Below are positions 1-9,806 of a stretch of DNA of 64,000 nt, piece after piece. Source of the DNA: Candidatus Tisiphia endosymbiont of Beris chalybata (GTDB taxonomy: Bacteria; Pseudomonadota; Alphaproteobacteria; Rickettsiales; Rickettsiaceae); the NCBI RefSeq assembly GCF_964026555.1, contig NZ_OZ032159.1:682001-746000 (forward strand). Reading direction: 5' to 3'. Below the pieces are notes generated by a model, which did not search any database, had not been told where the DNA came from, and saw only the letters and a list, made by a program, of their open reading frames with translations. Numbering within the stretch: the first letter of the stretch is position 1; each line of letters begins with the position of its first letter. The position numbers and the translations under genes were made by a program.

Positions 1-1206
<1,206 letters not shown>

Positions 1207-1317
1207 TTTTTAAAGGTTAATTTTTTAATATTTTGTTATAAAAAAGGTGTTTGGGGTTGTGTTTTAATAGTATTTATTATATCTTAAATTAAATTACTAT
1301 TTGACATTATTATCCTC

Positions 1318-1941
1318 ATGAAAGAAATTAATATAGAACAAACCCTGGAACCTGCAGGGTTCTGGAGGAGAATTGCTGCAGGGTGTCTTGATGATACAAT
1401 AATCTGGAGCCTTGGATGCATCTTGGCATTTATAATCATCGCATTTCTAATGATTGTTACTGAGTGGGAGGGAAAAGCCTTTTTACAATCTCTAAGTAAT
1501 GAGTCTCTTCTAAGTATTATATATGATAATACTCCACGTGATGTTTTCAATCTGAAAGATACTGCAATGATGACATTGGCTATTATTAGTGGCAGTTATA
1601 TTGCAGCCTTTGAATCATCCAAACTGCAAGCAACCGTTGGCGGCTATTTGGTAGGGATAAAAATCCTGAATAAAGATGGTAGCTCCTTAGGATTTTTAAA
1701 GTCTTTTTTTAGAAGCATAAGCATGACAGTTACCTTGTTCTTAGCTTCCTTTTTAAGTTGCATAGCGGCATTTTTCTCGAATCCCGATATATCCGATGCA
1801 GATCTGTTCAGGATAGCCAATATGACGGTCTATATATCGTGGATTATAATAGTAATTCTAAATATTGGTTTTTTCATATATGATGACCAAAAAAGATTCC
1901 TTCAGGATATAATTTTTAGAACAAGAATAGTACGACGATAA
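1318..1941 (+). CDS. RDD family integral membrane protein
   Basis: A 207-residue membrane protein. Near the N-terminus it has the sequence GFWRRIAAGCLDDTII, which fits the RDD-family pattern (Arg, then Asp-Asp, in the first helix). Three to four hydrophobic segments follow: about residues 28-48, 82-100, 138-158 and 172-190. The short loop VGGYLVGIKILNKDG between the second and third helices is also typical of the family. RDD proteins are poorly characterised; some are proposed ion antiporters. There is no strong Shine-Dalgarno before the ATG at 1318. The gene lies about 110 bp after ctaD and 6 bp before the amidotransferase-like gene, so it may be cotranscribed with the latter. The family assignment is firm but the function is unknown. 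Confidence 0.75.
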   Translation: MKEINIEQTLEPAGFWRRIAAGCLDDTIIWSLGCILAFIIIAFLMIVTEWEGKAFLQSLSNESLLSIIYDNTPRDVFNLKDTAMMTLAIISGSYIAAFESSKLQATVGGYLVGIKILNKDGSSLGFLKSFFRSISMTVTLFLASFLSCIAAFFSNPDISDADLFRIANMTVYISWIIIVILNIGFFIYDDQKRFLQDIIFRTRIVRR

Positions 1942-1947
1942 AGATAG

Positions 1948-2709
1948 ATGACCAAGAAGCCAATAATAGCGATCACTCTTGATTCAGTTAATAATACTGA
2001 AAAATACGTATATTCTGCTTTTCCTTGGTATGCCCTGCGGCAAAATTATGCCGAAAGTGTATTACAAGCTGGCGGAATCCCCTTAATGCTGCCATATCAA
2101 TATGATACTATAGATGAGATACTGGCAGTTATTGATGGATTAATTATACCAGGAGGGGATGAAGATATTCACCCTAAACATTATGGTCAAGATTTTCTCT
2201 CAACTAGGACTTGCACTAATGCTGAGCGTGATAATTTTGAAATTTTGCTTACCCAAAAGTCGCTAGAACAAGATCTCCCTTTCTTAGGGATATGCCGTGG
2301 GATGCAGCTTCTAAATGTCGTATGTGGTGGCAGTCTTATTCAACATATACCTGATCATCTCAAGGATTCTACGATTAACCACGAGCAACCGCATCCTAAA
2401 AATATTGTATCGCATCCAATAATAATCTCCCCGCAGACGCAGCTAGCCAAATTAGCTGATTCTCAAGAGAACTATATGGTCAATTCAACTCACCATCAAG
2501 CAGTGGGCAAATTAGGTACAGGCCTACAGGTTACTGCCATAGCGCCCGATGGAATTATCGAAGCAATTGAATCTATTAATCATCAATTTGTGCTAGGGGT
2601 AGAATGGCACCCTGAATATTTAAATCCTAATGGCCTTGACCTTAATATATTTAAAGGTTTAATTGGAGCTGCCATAGCTTATAAAAACCTAAAGTTAATA
2701 AAATTATAA
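1948..2709 (+). CDS. Gamma-glutamyl-gamma-aminobutyrate hydrolase family protein (class I amidotransferase-like, peptidase C26)
   Basis: A 253-residue cytosolic hydrolase of the class I glutamine amidotransferase fold, PuuD/C26 group. Visible landmarks are the oxyanion segment IPGGDEDIHPKHYG near residue 70, the nucleophile elbow LGICRGMQLLNV (catalytic Cys) near residue 115, the STHHQAV segment, and the catalytic His-Glu neighbourhood GVEWHPEY near residue 225. Family members cleave gamma-glutamyl amide bonds; the true substrate here is not evident, and no putrescine pathway genes are nearby. The start ATG is 6 bp after the RDD gene stop, suggesting translational coupling. Downstream is a strong inverted repeat. 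Confidence 0.85.
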   Translation: MTKKPIIAITLDSVNNTEKYVYSAFPWYALRQNYAESVLQAGGIPLMLPYQYDTIDEILAVIDGLIIPGGDEDIHPKHYGQDFLSTRTCTNAERDNFEILLTQKSLEQDLPFLGICRGMQLLNVVCGGSLIQHIPDHLKDSTINHEQPHPKNIVSHPIIISPQTQLAKLADSQENYMVNSTHHQAVGKLGTGLQVTAIAPDGIIEAIESINHQFVLGVEWHPEYLNPNGLDLNIFKGLIGAAIAYKNLKLIKL

Positions 2710-2722
2710 GCCCCTTCTATAC

Positions 2723-2776
2723 TAGGTTCTTATATCTTATAATACTTATAACCTATTTCTAAGATATAAGAACCTA
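2723..2776. repeat. Perfect 17-bp inverted repeat (hairpin) after the C26 hydrolase gene
   Basis: Arms taggttcttatatctta at 2723-2739 and its exact complement at 2760-2776, separated by 20 bases. There is no T-run after the stem, so it is not a classic intrinsic terminator, but it could act as a 3' stabilising or terminating hairpin between the convergent genes on either side. The TAGGTTCT terminus resembles the ends of the repeat C elements elsewhere in this window. Confidence 0.7.
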
Positions 2777-2890
2777 AGCTGATTTCGGTATAATCTATTA
2801 TATCGAAACCAGCAGAATATACTGTTGAAATGAAGAGGTGGTAGACGATAGAATCTACAACCCTGAGTACTTACAACTAAATTTCTTTGC

Positions 2891-3709
2891 TTAGACTACT
2901 CCCTCCTCCATTTCTCCAATAATTGGCAATTGATTATTTTCCCTAGGAATGATGTGATTTAAGCCACTAGCAATACTATTATTGATAGTGCTAGCCCTAG
3001 AGTAAGTAACATTATCATTTGTTCTCTCTATATATTTATCGATCAGGCATGCAGCAGTTGTCATTAATACCCCTAAGGTTGCACATCCTAATACTACTGG
3101 TACAACGCCTATACTTGCCGGAGCGTGGTGATGCAGCGGCAAATAAGGGGGTATATTATCAGTAATATTATTAGCAACAAGGCAGCTATTATTCGTTACT
3201 TGATTACCATCGATAAATACCAAATGCAACTCTGTACCATGTGGAAATAGTTCTGAATGTATTTCTGCTGCTGGGCAATCTTCGAATATCGAGATATTCT
3301 GAATAATACTATTGTTAACAAAGCTGAGTACAAAATTAAATTGCTTGTCTAAGTTAAGCTCTAAAGCTTTTTTTGTAAAATTGCAGATAAAGTCACATGC
3401 TGACTTTACAAGATATTTTATTCCCTCAGCGCCCATGGCATCATTTTTAAATATTTCAATATGCGATATATACTCTGGTGGTTCAGGCTGCACTAAAAGT
3501 TTGGACACACAGCTAGAGAAATACTTTGTTATGCTATTTACCATAGATACAAATGGTTGATACCCAACCTCACACCTACGAAACGAAAAATCAGAATTAA
3601 AGGCCGTAGCAGTGCAATCTTTATTTTCTATAGTATGAGCAATACCCGTAACATTTGTTGGGCTATTACATACTATATTAACTAAAGCTTCTTCCAAATG
3701 GTTGTTCAT
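2891..3709 (-). CDS. Hypothetical protein with one C-terminal transmembrane segment
   Basis: Family not recognised. The ATG at 3709 is chosen because a GGAGG Shine-Dalgarno sits 6 bases before it; the reading frame extends four codons further upstream. The 272-residue product has a mostly soluble N-terminal part with scattered Cys, then one strongly hydrophobic stretch (about residues 199-225, IGVVPVVLGCATLGVLMT) and a short polar tail ending GEMEEGVV. The layout is that of a tail-proximal single-pass membrane protein. It stands alone, flanked by repeats on both sides. No homolog-based function can be offered; a lineage-specific membrane or secreted protein is an inference only. Confidence 0.6.
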   Translation of the reverse strand: MNNHLEEALVNIVCNSPTNVTGIAHTIENKDCTATAFNSDFSFRRCEVGYQPFVSMVNSITKYFSSCVSKLLVQPEPPEYISHIEIFKNDAMGAEGIKYLVKSACDFICNFTKKALELNLDKQFNFVLSFVNNSIIQNISIFEDCPAAEIHSELFPHGTELHLVFIDGNQVTNNSCLVANNITDNIPPYLPLHHHAPASIGVVPVVLGCATLGVLMTTAACLIDKYIERTNDNVTYSRASTINNSIASGLNHIIPRENNQLPIIGEMEEGVV

Positions 3710-3892
3710 TGTAACCTCCAATATAATTATAATTAATGTTTAAATCTTAAAACTCATCATATTAGAAGATGTCAGGGTACTTAAATAATAAAAGTATTTT
3801 TGTTAAATTAAATAAACCAATAAGTAGAAAACTAGTGACATATTTGTTTAATAATTCTTGTTAAACATTAATCTAAGCGTAAAATATTATAT

Positions 3893-4038
3893 TAGACCTC
3901 TTGCATAACCTAAAGATAATTGAAGAATTTTTAGGAGAAACGAAGTCGAGTACCGCAGCGTACATAGACGTACGTGAGGAACAGAGAGGAGTTTCGACGA
4001 CAAAATGACCAATTAGATTAGGTTATGCAAGAGGTCTA
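3893..4038. repeat. Palindromic element A, copy 1 (146 bp)
   Basis: Terminal inverted repeats tagacctcttgcataacct and its complement (19 bp, perfect) bound a 146-bp unit. Inside are an imperfect palindrome and the core GCAGCGTACATAGACGTACG. Near-identical copies of the same length lie at 19305-19450 and 43356-43501; variant copies lie at 20160, 21314 and 22018. No transposase is encoded, so this is a MITE-like non-autonomous element. Confidence 0.9.
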
Positions 4039-4090
4039 TTGAAGTAACCACAATGAAAGGTAAAAGCGTTTAAATAATATTTAGGAAGGT

Positions 4091-4218
4091 ATAATACTGC
4101 TCATACTTCAAAAATTGGATTTCATTTTAAATGACAAGCACGCGCAGCCTACGATGTAAGTACGTAAGCACGTGAGTCTATGATATAAAAAACAATTCAG
4201 TAAAGCAAATGAGTATAT
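4091..4218. repeat. Palindromic element D, degenerate copy
   Basis: Begins with actgctcatacttcaaaaat and ends with aaagcaaatgagtatat, which are imperfect complements. The interior has the shared core (taagtacgtaagcacgtgag). Its closest relatives are at 6031-6158 and 26335-26458. Confidence 0.65.
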
Positions 4219-4323
4219 GTATTGACTTATTTAAGGCTCTAAGCTTATACTAATCTATAGGCGGCGAGCTGCCTATAGATTAGTACTAAAGTTATGTTAT
4301 CAACAATATATTTACGAGGATAT

Positions 4324-4650
4324 ATGACTACTAATAAAAATAACAACGATAAAAATCATCAAAATAGCAGTAGCCAGAAAAACACTAACGATCGGGACAA
4401 TAAAAAGAATAACAGTAGCTCAGGGCACAGCAATAATAATAGCCATGATAGTACTAAAAAGAGTTCTAGTAGTAATAGCAGTAGTGGAAGCTCTAAATTG
4501 TCCGATGCTGCTGCTACTTTAGCTAGTAAGGATTCTACTGCCCAAGAAAAAAGCAAAGCTGCCTCAATAATGAGCCACGAAAGCGGAAAGAATAGCCAGT
4601 ATAACGACCATAAAGGCGGTAGCCGTAGCTCAAGTAAAAATGATAAATAA
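4324..4650 (+). CDS. Small low-complexity Ser/Asn/Lys-rich protein
   Basis: A 108-residue hydrophilic protein. The ATG at 4324 is preferred because GAGG lies 6 bases upstream; an in-frame ATG at 4294 lacks one. Residues 1-65 are almost entirely N, K, S, D, H and G (runs such as NKNNNDKNHQNSSS and SSSSNSSSGSS). Residues 66-98 form a more ordinary helix-like segment, KLSDAAATLASKD followed by AQEKSKAASIMS, and the end is Gly/Ser/Lys-rich. The second half resembles small bacterial proteins with an alternating Ala-rich motif and a KGG-like tail, sometimes called stress-induced, but this is a loose resemblance. It is expected to be disordered. Function unknown. Confidence 0.55.
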   Translation: MTTNKNNNDKNHQNSSSQKNTNDRDNKKNNSSSGHSNNNSHDSTKKSSSSNSSSGSSKLSDAAATLASKDSTAQEKSKAASIMSHESGKNSQYNDHKGGSRSSSKNDK

Positions 4651-5160
4651 TAAAACTATTAGATAATTCGTATCGAGCAGGGAATATACAAAAGAGATAA
4701 ACTTAAGGATATATAGTATTGAGGAGAAGTTGGTGACATCGTCGCTCCATCGCTCCTAGCACTAAATTCTCCTGAATTGACTATAGCGTACTTTTAGGGA
4801 TTTTTTCAATTAACTGTATAAATTTCTTCAAAGGCCTTAAATTCTTTCTGCAAGTTTGGTTAAAAAAATGATCCATGGCTGCCTTCCAATTTTGGGTAAG
4901 CATGGCTCGTTTTTTTGCCATTATAATTTAATTGCAAAATATAGATCCTTGAAAAGAGTCCCTCAAAAACAGGCTTGTCATTTGGAGAAAACCCGTTTAT
5001 TTTTAGTAACTATTACGTACTTAATGAGGATAATAAAAAATGGCTTTTAGAGTATAACTCGGTGAACTTCGTATACCACCTCTTCAGTTACGAACAGTAT
5101 ACATAGCTAAGTTCTCATACATGCTTACGTTTTTTACAATACAATCTTGAAGAATAATTG
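4651..5160. other. Intergenic region with fragments of repeats E and D
   Basis: A truncated repeat E lies at about 4711-4784 and shares its right half with the copy inside the ankyrin gene. A piece of repeat D (tcttcagttacgaacagtat) lies near 5084-5103. The only frame of any length is 64 codons from 4856; it has no recognisable motif and no ribosome binding site, and I do not call it. Confidence 0.5.
4711..4784. repeat. Repeat E, shortened intergenic copy
   Basis: Outer ends atatagtattgaggagaa and ttctcctgaattgactata are near-complements. The inner block tcgctccatcgctcctagca is shared with the in-frame copy at 54159-54265. The middle part of the longer copies is deleted. Confidence 0.7.
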
Positions 5161-6030
5161 ATGAAAATATTAATTCTTGGCGTTACAGGAATGCCGTTAC
5201 AGGAATGCTTGGTAATGCTATGTTTCGGTTTATGGCAAACAAGGCTGGAGTAGAAGTATATGGTACAATGCGAGATACCAGTGCTTATGCTCATTTCCCT
5301 CAAGATTTAGCAAAGCAAGTTATTGCACCAATAGATGTTGAAAATTATGATTCCTTAGTTAAAACATTTGCAGCAATACAGCCAAGTATAGTAATAAATT
5401 GTATTGGCTTAGTAAAACAATTAGAAGATGCTAATCATCCCTTGCACGCGATTCCAATTAATGCTTTACTGCCTCATAGACTAGCTAGGCTTTGTCAAAT
5501 AAGCAATACTAGATTAATCCATATTAGTACTGATTGTGTTTTCTCGGGCAGCAAAGGTAAATTATACAGAAAATGATTTTGCAGACGCAAATGACCTCTA
5601 TGGTCGGTCTAAGTTTTTAGGAGAAGTAGATTATCCAAATAGTATAACTCTGCGCACTTCTATTATTGGACATGAGCTAGGAAGGTCGCGGAGCTTAATT
5701 GGTTGGTTTCTTGATCAGCAATCTTCCGTTAAAGGTTTTACTAGAGTAATTTTTTCAGGATTGCCCACTATAGAATTAGCACAGATAGTTTATAATATAG
5801 TGATACCTAAGCCAAATTTAACTGGGCTTTATCATGTAGCTGTCAAACCTATCAATAAATTTGATTTATTACACCTTGTAGCTAAAATTTATCAAAAAAC
5901 AATTGAAATAATTCCATCAAATAAGTTAATAATTGATCGCTCTTTAAATGCAGAGCGTTTTAATCAAGCAACTGGTTATGCTACACCGGAGTGGCCGGAA
6001 TTAATTAAAGCGATGTATGAATTTAAATAA
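5161..6030 (+). pseudogene. RmlD-like sugar-nucleotide reductase (SDR family), broken by two frameshifts
   Basis: The reading frames, once joined, give an about 284-residue NAD(P)-dependent reductase of the extended SDR/RmlD group: MKILILGVTGMLGN (Rossmann glycine motif), then VINCIGLVKQL, STDCVFSG, and YGRSKFLGE, the catalytic YxxxK. Relatives make deoxysugar nucleotides for surface polysaccharide; a similar enzyme belongs to rickettsial O-antigen sugar synthesis. Break 1: a 14-bp tandem duplication (cgttacaggaatgc at 5181-5194 and 5195-5208) shifts the frame right after the start. Break 2: one extra A near 5558-5562 (GGTAAATTAT where GGTAATTAT would read KGNYTEND). Both look like simple mutations, so inactivation is probably recent. 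Sequencing error is an alternative for the second break but not for the 14-bp duplication. Confidence 0.85.
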
Positions 6031-6158
6031 GGTATACTGCTCATACTTCAAGAACCATCATTTTATTTTGAATGGCGAGCGTTTGCTGCGTACATGCCAG
6101 TACGTGAGCACGTGAGTCCATGATAAAATAAAAAAACAATTCAGCAAAGTGAATAGCC
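6031..6158. repeat. Palindromic element D (128 bp)
   Basis: Starts ggtatactgctcatacttca and ends with aaacaattcagcaaagtgaa. The reverse-complement relative is at 26335-26458, just upstream of leuS. The centre carries gcgtacatgccagtacgtga, the core shared by the element types listed here. Confidence 0.75.
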
Positions 6159-6354
6159 TATCGAGCAGGGAATTTGCAGGAGATGAGGTAGGCAAAACCG
6201 TAGCACACACTCGGGTGCAAATATGGATCCCCGCCTAGATTCGACCTGCAAATTACCAGCAGAAGTAAGTTTCACAAGAGGTCTAATAAATTAACAGTTT
6301 AGGAGTAAATACATAATGCCTCCCTTTTTTTATCGCCCTGTAAAAAATTATTGC
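6031..6354. other. Intergenic region with repeat D and fragments
   Basis: Repeat D occupies 6031-6158, starting immediately after the stop of the RmlD-like pseudogene. The rest (6159-6354) has a piece resembling the left edge of other elements (ctatcgagcagggaatttgc, also seen near 4675) and ends with a partial repeat A edge near 6270 (cacaagaggtcta). No gene is seen. Confidence 0.55.
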
Positions 6355-7824
6355 TTATTTTTTTAGCTTATTATCACGCTGTCCTATAACCTTATGTATA
6401 AAGCTATAGAAAAGTAAAAATAGGGCAGCAAGTCCTAGGTTAAATATTGCTATTTTCCAGAAACCTTCTTTATATATCTCCAAAGATTCTAAACAATCTA
6501 CTTCACCATTTATAGAGGGGATTGACATCAATTTGGATATTACCATGCCAGCCAAATTAGCAAATGCTGCCGCAAGCATTACTATACCCATTACAAATCC
6601 TTTCAAGTTTTTAGGGGCAAGTAAGCTAGCTTGCTCTTGGATTAATGGAGCTATACATAATTCTCCTAGACTCATAAAAGATATAGCAACTACCAAATAC
6701 ATATATCCTACTTTACCTTGTAGGTTGGCGTTTAAACATCCAATATATAGGATGAAGAAACATATCGGCATAGTCAAAAGACCAAAAGCAAATATAGAAG
6801 TTGCGTATTTCCTCTCAAACTTCATATAGAAACCAAATAATAACCCTAGTATGATTATCGATAAAGGATTGATGGCTTGAGATATAGAAGCTGGAATTTT
6901 TATACCTAATAACGTGCTTACCACATTTCTGTCAGCGAATAAATTAATTAAAGAGCCAAGTTGCATCTCTAAAGCAAAGAAACAAGTAAAGAACATTAAG
7001 AGGATAGATAACGCTATTAACTTTTTTCTTTGCTCTCTTGACGAGCTCAATATTATATAAGCAAATATACCGAAAATTATGCCTCCTATCAGTGTAAGTA
7101 TATTAGCAAAAAATTCGCTATGGTTCAGCATATTAGAAACTAATATTGCTACCAAACAGCTACCAACAAGCGTCATACTAAATACTGCTTTAGTCATCAG
7201 ATCAGGGCGTGGTGAAATTCCATTATCTCCTAAAAGATACTGAAATCTAATAAAGGTAATAAGTCCTATGAACATACCAATACCTGCTACACCAAAACCA
7301 TAGTGCCAACCATATAAGTAAGCTATATAACTACATGAAATAGCCGCTAGAAATGAGCCTACATTTACACTTACATAGAATAAACTAAAGCCTCTACTAC
7401 GTTCCGGATCATCCTCTTGATAGCAAGAGCCAAGCAAATTTGTTACATTTCCTTTAAACATACCAGTGCCCACTGCTATTAGTGCTAGACCGAAATATAT
7501 TAATCCTGGCTTAAGCTCAACCAATGCCATAGATATGTGACCTACAGTCATAATAATGCCGCCTAGCGTTACCATGTTACGAAATCCCATCAATTTATCG
7601 GCTATAAAACCGCCAAGCACGGGTCCTGCGTAACCTATTGCTGCAAATAAAGAATAGGTGGCATATGCTTTTGCATCTTCAAATCCTAATTTAGAAGTTA
7701 AAAACAATATTAATAAGGATCTCATTCCGTAATAACTAAAACGTTCCCACATCTCAACAAAAAATAATATTCTCAAAAATTGAGGGAACTTCTCTGTATT
7801 TGATAAGTCTATGACTTTGCTCAT
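6355..7824 (-). CDS. Proton-dependent oligopeptide transporter (POT/PTR2 family)
   Basis: A 489-residue inner-membrane symporter that imports di- and tripeptides with protons, a useful source of amino acids for an intracellular bacterium. The family signature EMWERFSYYGMR (ExxERFxYYG, proton and substrate coupling) is at about residues 24-35. The second PTR2 signature region FSLFYVSVNVGSFLA follows at about residues 145-160. At least twelve hydrophobic helices are visible and the length matches DtpA-like proteins. It begins with MSKVIDLSNTEKFPQFLRIL; no strong ribosome binding site is visible. It stands alone between repeat-rich gaps. No defects seen. Confidence 0.93.
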   Translation of the reverse strand: MSKVIDLSNTEKFPQFLRILFFVEMWERFSYYGMRSLLILFLTSKLGFEDAKAYATYSLFAAIGYAGPVLGGFIADKLMGFRNMVTLGGIIMTVGHISMALVELKPGLIYFGLALIAVGTGMFKGNVTNLLGSCYQEDDPERSRGFSLFYVSVNVGSFLAAISCSYIAYLYGWHYGFGVAGIGMFIGLITFIRFQYLLGDNGISPRPDLMTKAVFSMTLVGSCLVAILVSNMLNHSEFFANILTLIGGIIFGIFAYIILSSSREQRKKLIALSILLMFFTCFFALEMQLGSLINLFADRNVVSTLLGIKIPASISQAINPLSIIILGLLFGFYMKFERKYATSIFAFGLLTMPICFFILYIGCLNANLQGKVGYMYLVVAISFMSLGELCIAPLIQEQASLLAPKNLKGFVMGIVMLAAAFANLAGMVISKLMSIPSINGEVDCLESLEIYKEGFWKIAIFNLGLAALFLLFYSFIHKVIGQRDNKLKK

Positions 7825-8472
7825 AAAATTTACTTCATATAATAAATGTTAATTTTACCTAGATTCCAAAAAAACTAAAATGCTTTAAATGAAGCTATGT
7901 ACCAGGAAAATATTGAGACTTTCTGCCTAAGACAATCTATAGTTAATTAAGATGAGTTAGAGACTCAGGACGAGGAGCGACAATGTCCATAATTCTCTGT
8001 TTCTTCTAAAATTCCGAAGGCTAGTTTGACTTATGCAGAAAGTCTATTATACCCTTTTGGTTTTAAGAATTGGATTTTGTTTGAGGGAGTAGAGCGACGC
8101 ATACAAATAGTAAAAAGAACGCAACTACGGAAAAACAAAAATAATTCTTGAAATAAGAGCAGTATATAGAAATTTAAATTATTTTTTGACTATTAGAGCC
8201 AATGAGAATAGAGGAGACAGGAAGGCATCATTAGAGGAAAAGATAAGGAAACCTTATTAATATTTTTTATACCTATTAATATTTGCTGATTCTGTGAATC
8301 GCTTAATGCTTTTGACATAATAACCTAAAATTATCTAAAAAAAGTAGTTTTAGTAAAATAAATTTAAAAATTGACAAGGTCAAGCACTATTTAACACAGG
8401 GCTGCCTCATATAAAAAATTATATAAGTAATATTGAATAAAAATTATTATAGTAGTGGTTACAAATAAGTGA
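7825..8472. other. Intergenic region with degenerate repeats B and D, upstream of an IS
   Basis: A degenerate repeat B runs from about 7914 (gactttctgcctaagacaat) to 8046 (gacttatgcagaaagtctat). A degenerate repeat D follows to about 8168. From 8169 to 8472 the sequence is AT-rich, without a frame longer than a few dozen codons; part of it is probably the left end of the ISAs1-family element, whose border I could not fix. Confidence 0.5.
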
Positions 8473-9615
8473 GTGGTAACCATGAGAGAAGAAGAATTAC
8501 GAGAAAGTTTTGAAGACTTTATTAATGGAATAAATGATCATAGAGTTGATAGGAATAAGCTTCATAGTGTGGAGGAGATTTTATTTTTGACTTTAACTGC
8601 AATTATTTGTGGAGCAGAAGGTTGGCGAGATATTGAACGATTTGGCAGGTTAAAATTAGAATTTTTACGTACGGTGTTTCCATATGCTAATGGAATTCCT
8701 TCTGACGATACGTTACGACGTTTTTTTCGAGTACTTGATCCTAAAACATTCAGCACATGCTTTACCGTTTGGGCAAGTAGCTTAAAACTTCCAAGTAGCA
8801 CACATATAGCTATAGATGGGAAAGTGTCTCGTCATACATTCGATGGTGATAAGAATCCATTACATATGGTATCAGCTTTTGCTAGTGAATGTCGAACAGT
8901 GTTAGCACAAGAGAAAGTATCTGATAAAAGTAATGAAATTACAGCAATACCTAAATTACTTGGTATTCTAGACATAAAAGGAGCTATTGTTACCATTGAT
9001 GCTATGGGCTGTCAAAGAGAGATTGCCCAAGCAATTATCGATAAAGAAGCAGATTACATATTATCATTAAAAGGTAATCAAGGAAATTTACACCAAGATA
9101 TTAAGTTAGTATTTGCAGATAAAGAGTTGCTGAATGAATTGTCAGTTGATATCAATCAAACAACTGACGGAAGTGAGCATGGACGTATTGAAGAACGGAT
9201 TTATCGAGCTGTTACTATGCCACAAGAATTACAGGAGCAACATAATTGGCCGGAGCTTAAGACAATTATAGAGGTTATAAGTAAACGAGAAATAAAAGGA
9301 GTTTTATCTGAAGAAACAAGATATTACATTAGCTCTTTAGAGCAAGAAGCAGTAAAAATCGGTATGGCAATCCGATCTCATTGGGCTATTGAGAATAGTG
9401 TGCACTGGATTTTGGATGTTAGTTTTAGAGATGATGATTCACGTATTAGAAAAGGTAATGCTCCTCAAAATATAGCTATTATTAAACACATGGCATTGAA
9501 TGTATTACAGAAGGCTAAGCAAAAAAGGGATTCTATCAAGCAGCTTAGAAAAGCAGCTGGTTGGGATAATAATCAACTACTCACTATCTTAACGCCATGT
9601 TCGACTTTTTTTTAG
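8473..9615 (+). CDS. ISAs1-family transposase, apparently intact
   Basis: A 380-residue DDE transposase of the ISAs1 (H-repeat associated) family. Seen: the N-terminal helix block with SVEEILFLTLTAIICGAEGW, PSDDTLRRFFRVLDP, the first catalytic Asp in HIAIDGKVSR, the second Asp in VTIDAMGCQREIA followed by DYILSLKGNQ, and the C-terminal glutamate region RSHWAIENSVHWILDVSFRDD. These are the standard landmarks in order and at normal length. The usable start may be the ATG at 8482 (MREEELRESF); the frame opens at a GTG at 8473. I could not match terminal inverted repeats with confidence. The frame is uninterrupted, so the element may be active. Confidence 0.92.
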   Translation: MVTMREEELRESFEDFINGINDHRVDRNKLHSVEEILFLTLTAIICGAEGWRDIERFGRLKLEFLRTVFPYANGIPSDDTLRRFFRVLDPKTFSTCFTVWASSLKLPSSTHIAIDGKVSRHTFDGDKNPLHMVSAFASECRTVLAQEKVSDKSNEITAIPKLLGILDIKGAIVTIDAMGCQREIAQAIIDKEADYILSLKGNQGNLHQDIKLVFADKELLNELSVDINQTTDGSEHGRIEERIYRAVTMPQELQEQHNWPELKTIIEVISKREIKGVLSEETRYYISSLEQEAVKIGMAIRSHWAIENSVHWILDVSFRDDDSRIRKGNAPQNIAIIKHMALNVLQKAKQKRDSIKQLRKAAGWDNNQLLTILTPCSTFF

Positions 9616-9751
9616 CAGGTAACTAATTTTTCGAGTTGTGTTGGCACAAGTTTTAAAGACTTTGTCAAAAATGTAGCAATAGTATGAGCAAGTAATTTTC
9701 TAGCGATGCGAGATTGTAGATGCCAGTAACTCTTAACTCTGATAGCATTAT
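9613..9751 (-). pseudogene. C-terminal remnant of an unidentified gene, probably a transposase
   Basis: On the minus strand a frame is open right up to the IS3 border at 9752 and reads NAIRVKSYWHLQSRI, then ARKLLAHTIATFL, ending at a TAA near 9613. It has no start of its own, so it looks like the tail of a gene cut by the IS3 insertion. The basic, helical character fits a transposase C-terminus, but the family is not recognised. Confidence 0.35.
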
Positions 9752-9806
9752 GAACTGCGCCCCTATGTTTAGACCAAAAAAGCTTTAAATAGAGAGACTA
9801 TTATTT

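Larger units (their letters stand above)
3710..4323. other. Intergenic region with two palindromic elements and no gene
   Basis: This gap holds repeat A (3893-4038) and a degenerate repeat D (about 4091-4218), listed separately. Between 4236 and 4285 there is also a short palindrome in which taagcttatactaatctata is followed, after a short spacer, by tatagattagta. I see no coding frame or RNA gene. Confidence 0.6.

Noticed and set aside
2710..2890. tRNA or small RNA in the hairpin after the C26 hydrolase
   Set aside because: The stem is a simple inverted repeat with no cloverleaf or T-loop sequence.
4359..4556. Minus-strand leucine-rich 65-codon frame opposite the Ser/Asn-rich gene
   Set aside because: It is a complement of AGT/AGC and AAT codons, without ribosome binding site or motif.
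4856..5050. 64-codon frame with internal similarity (CHYNL, CHLEK)
   Set aside because: No start signal, no recognisable family and repeat-derived surroundings; possibly a gene remnant but not supportable.
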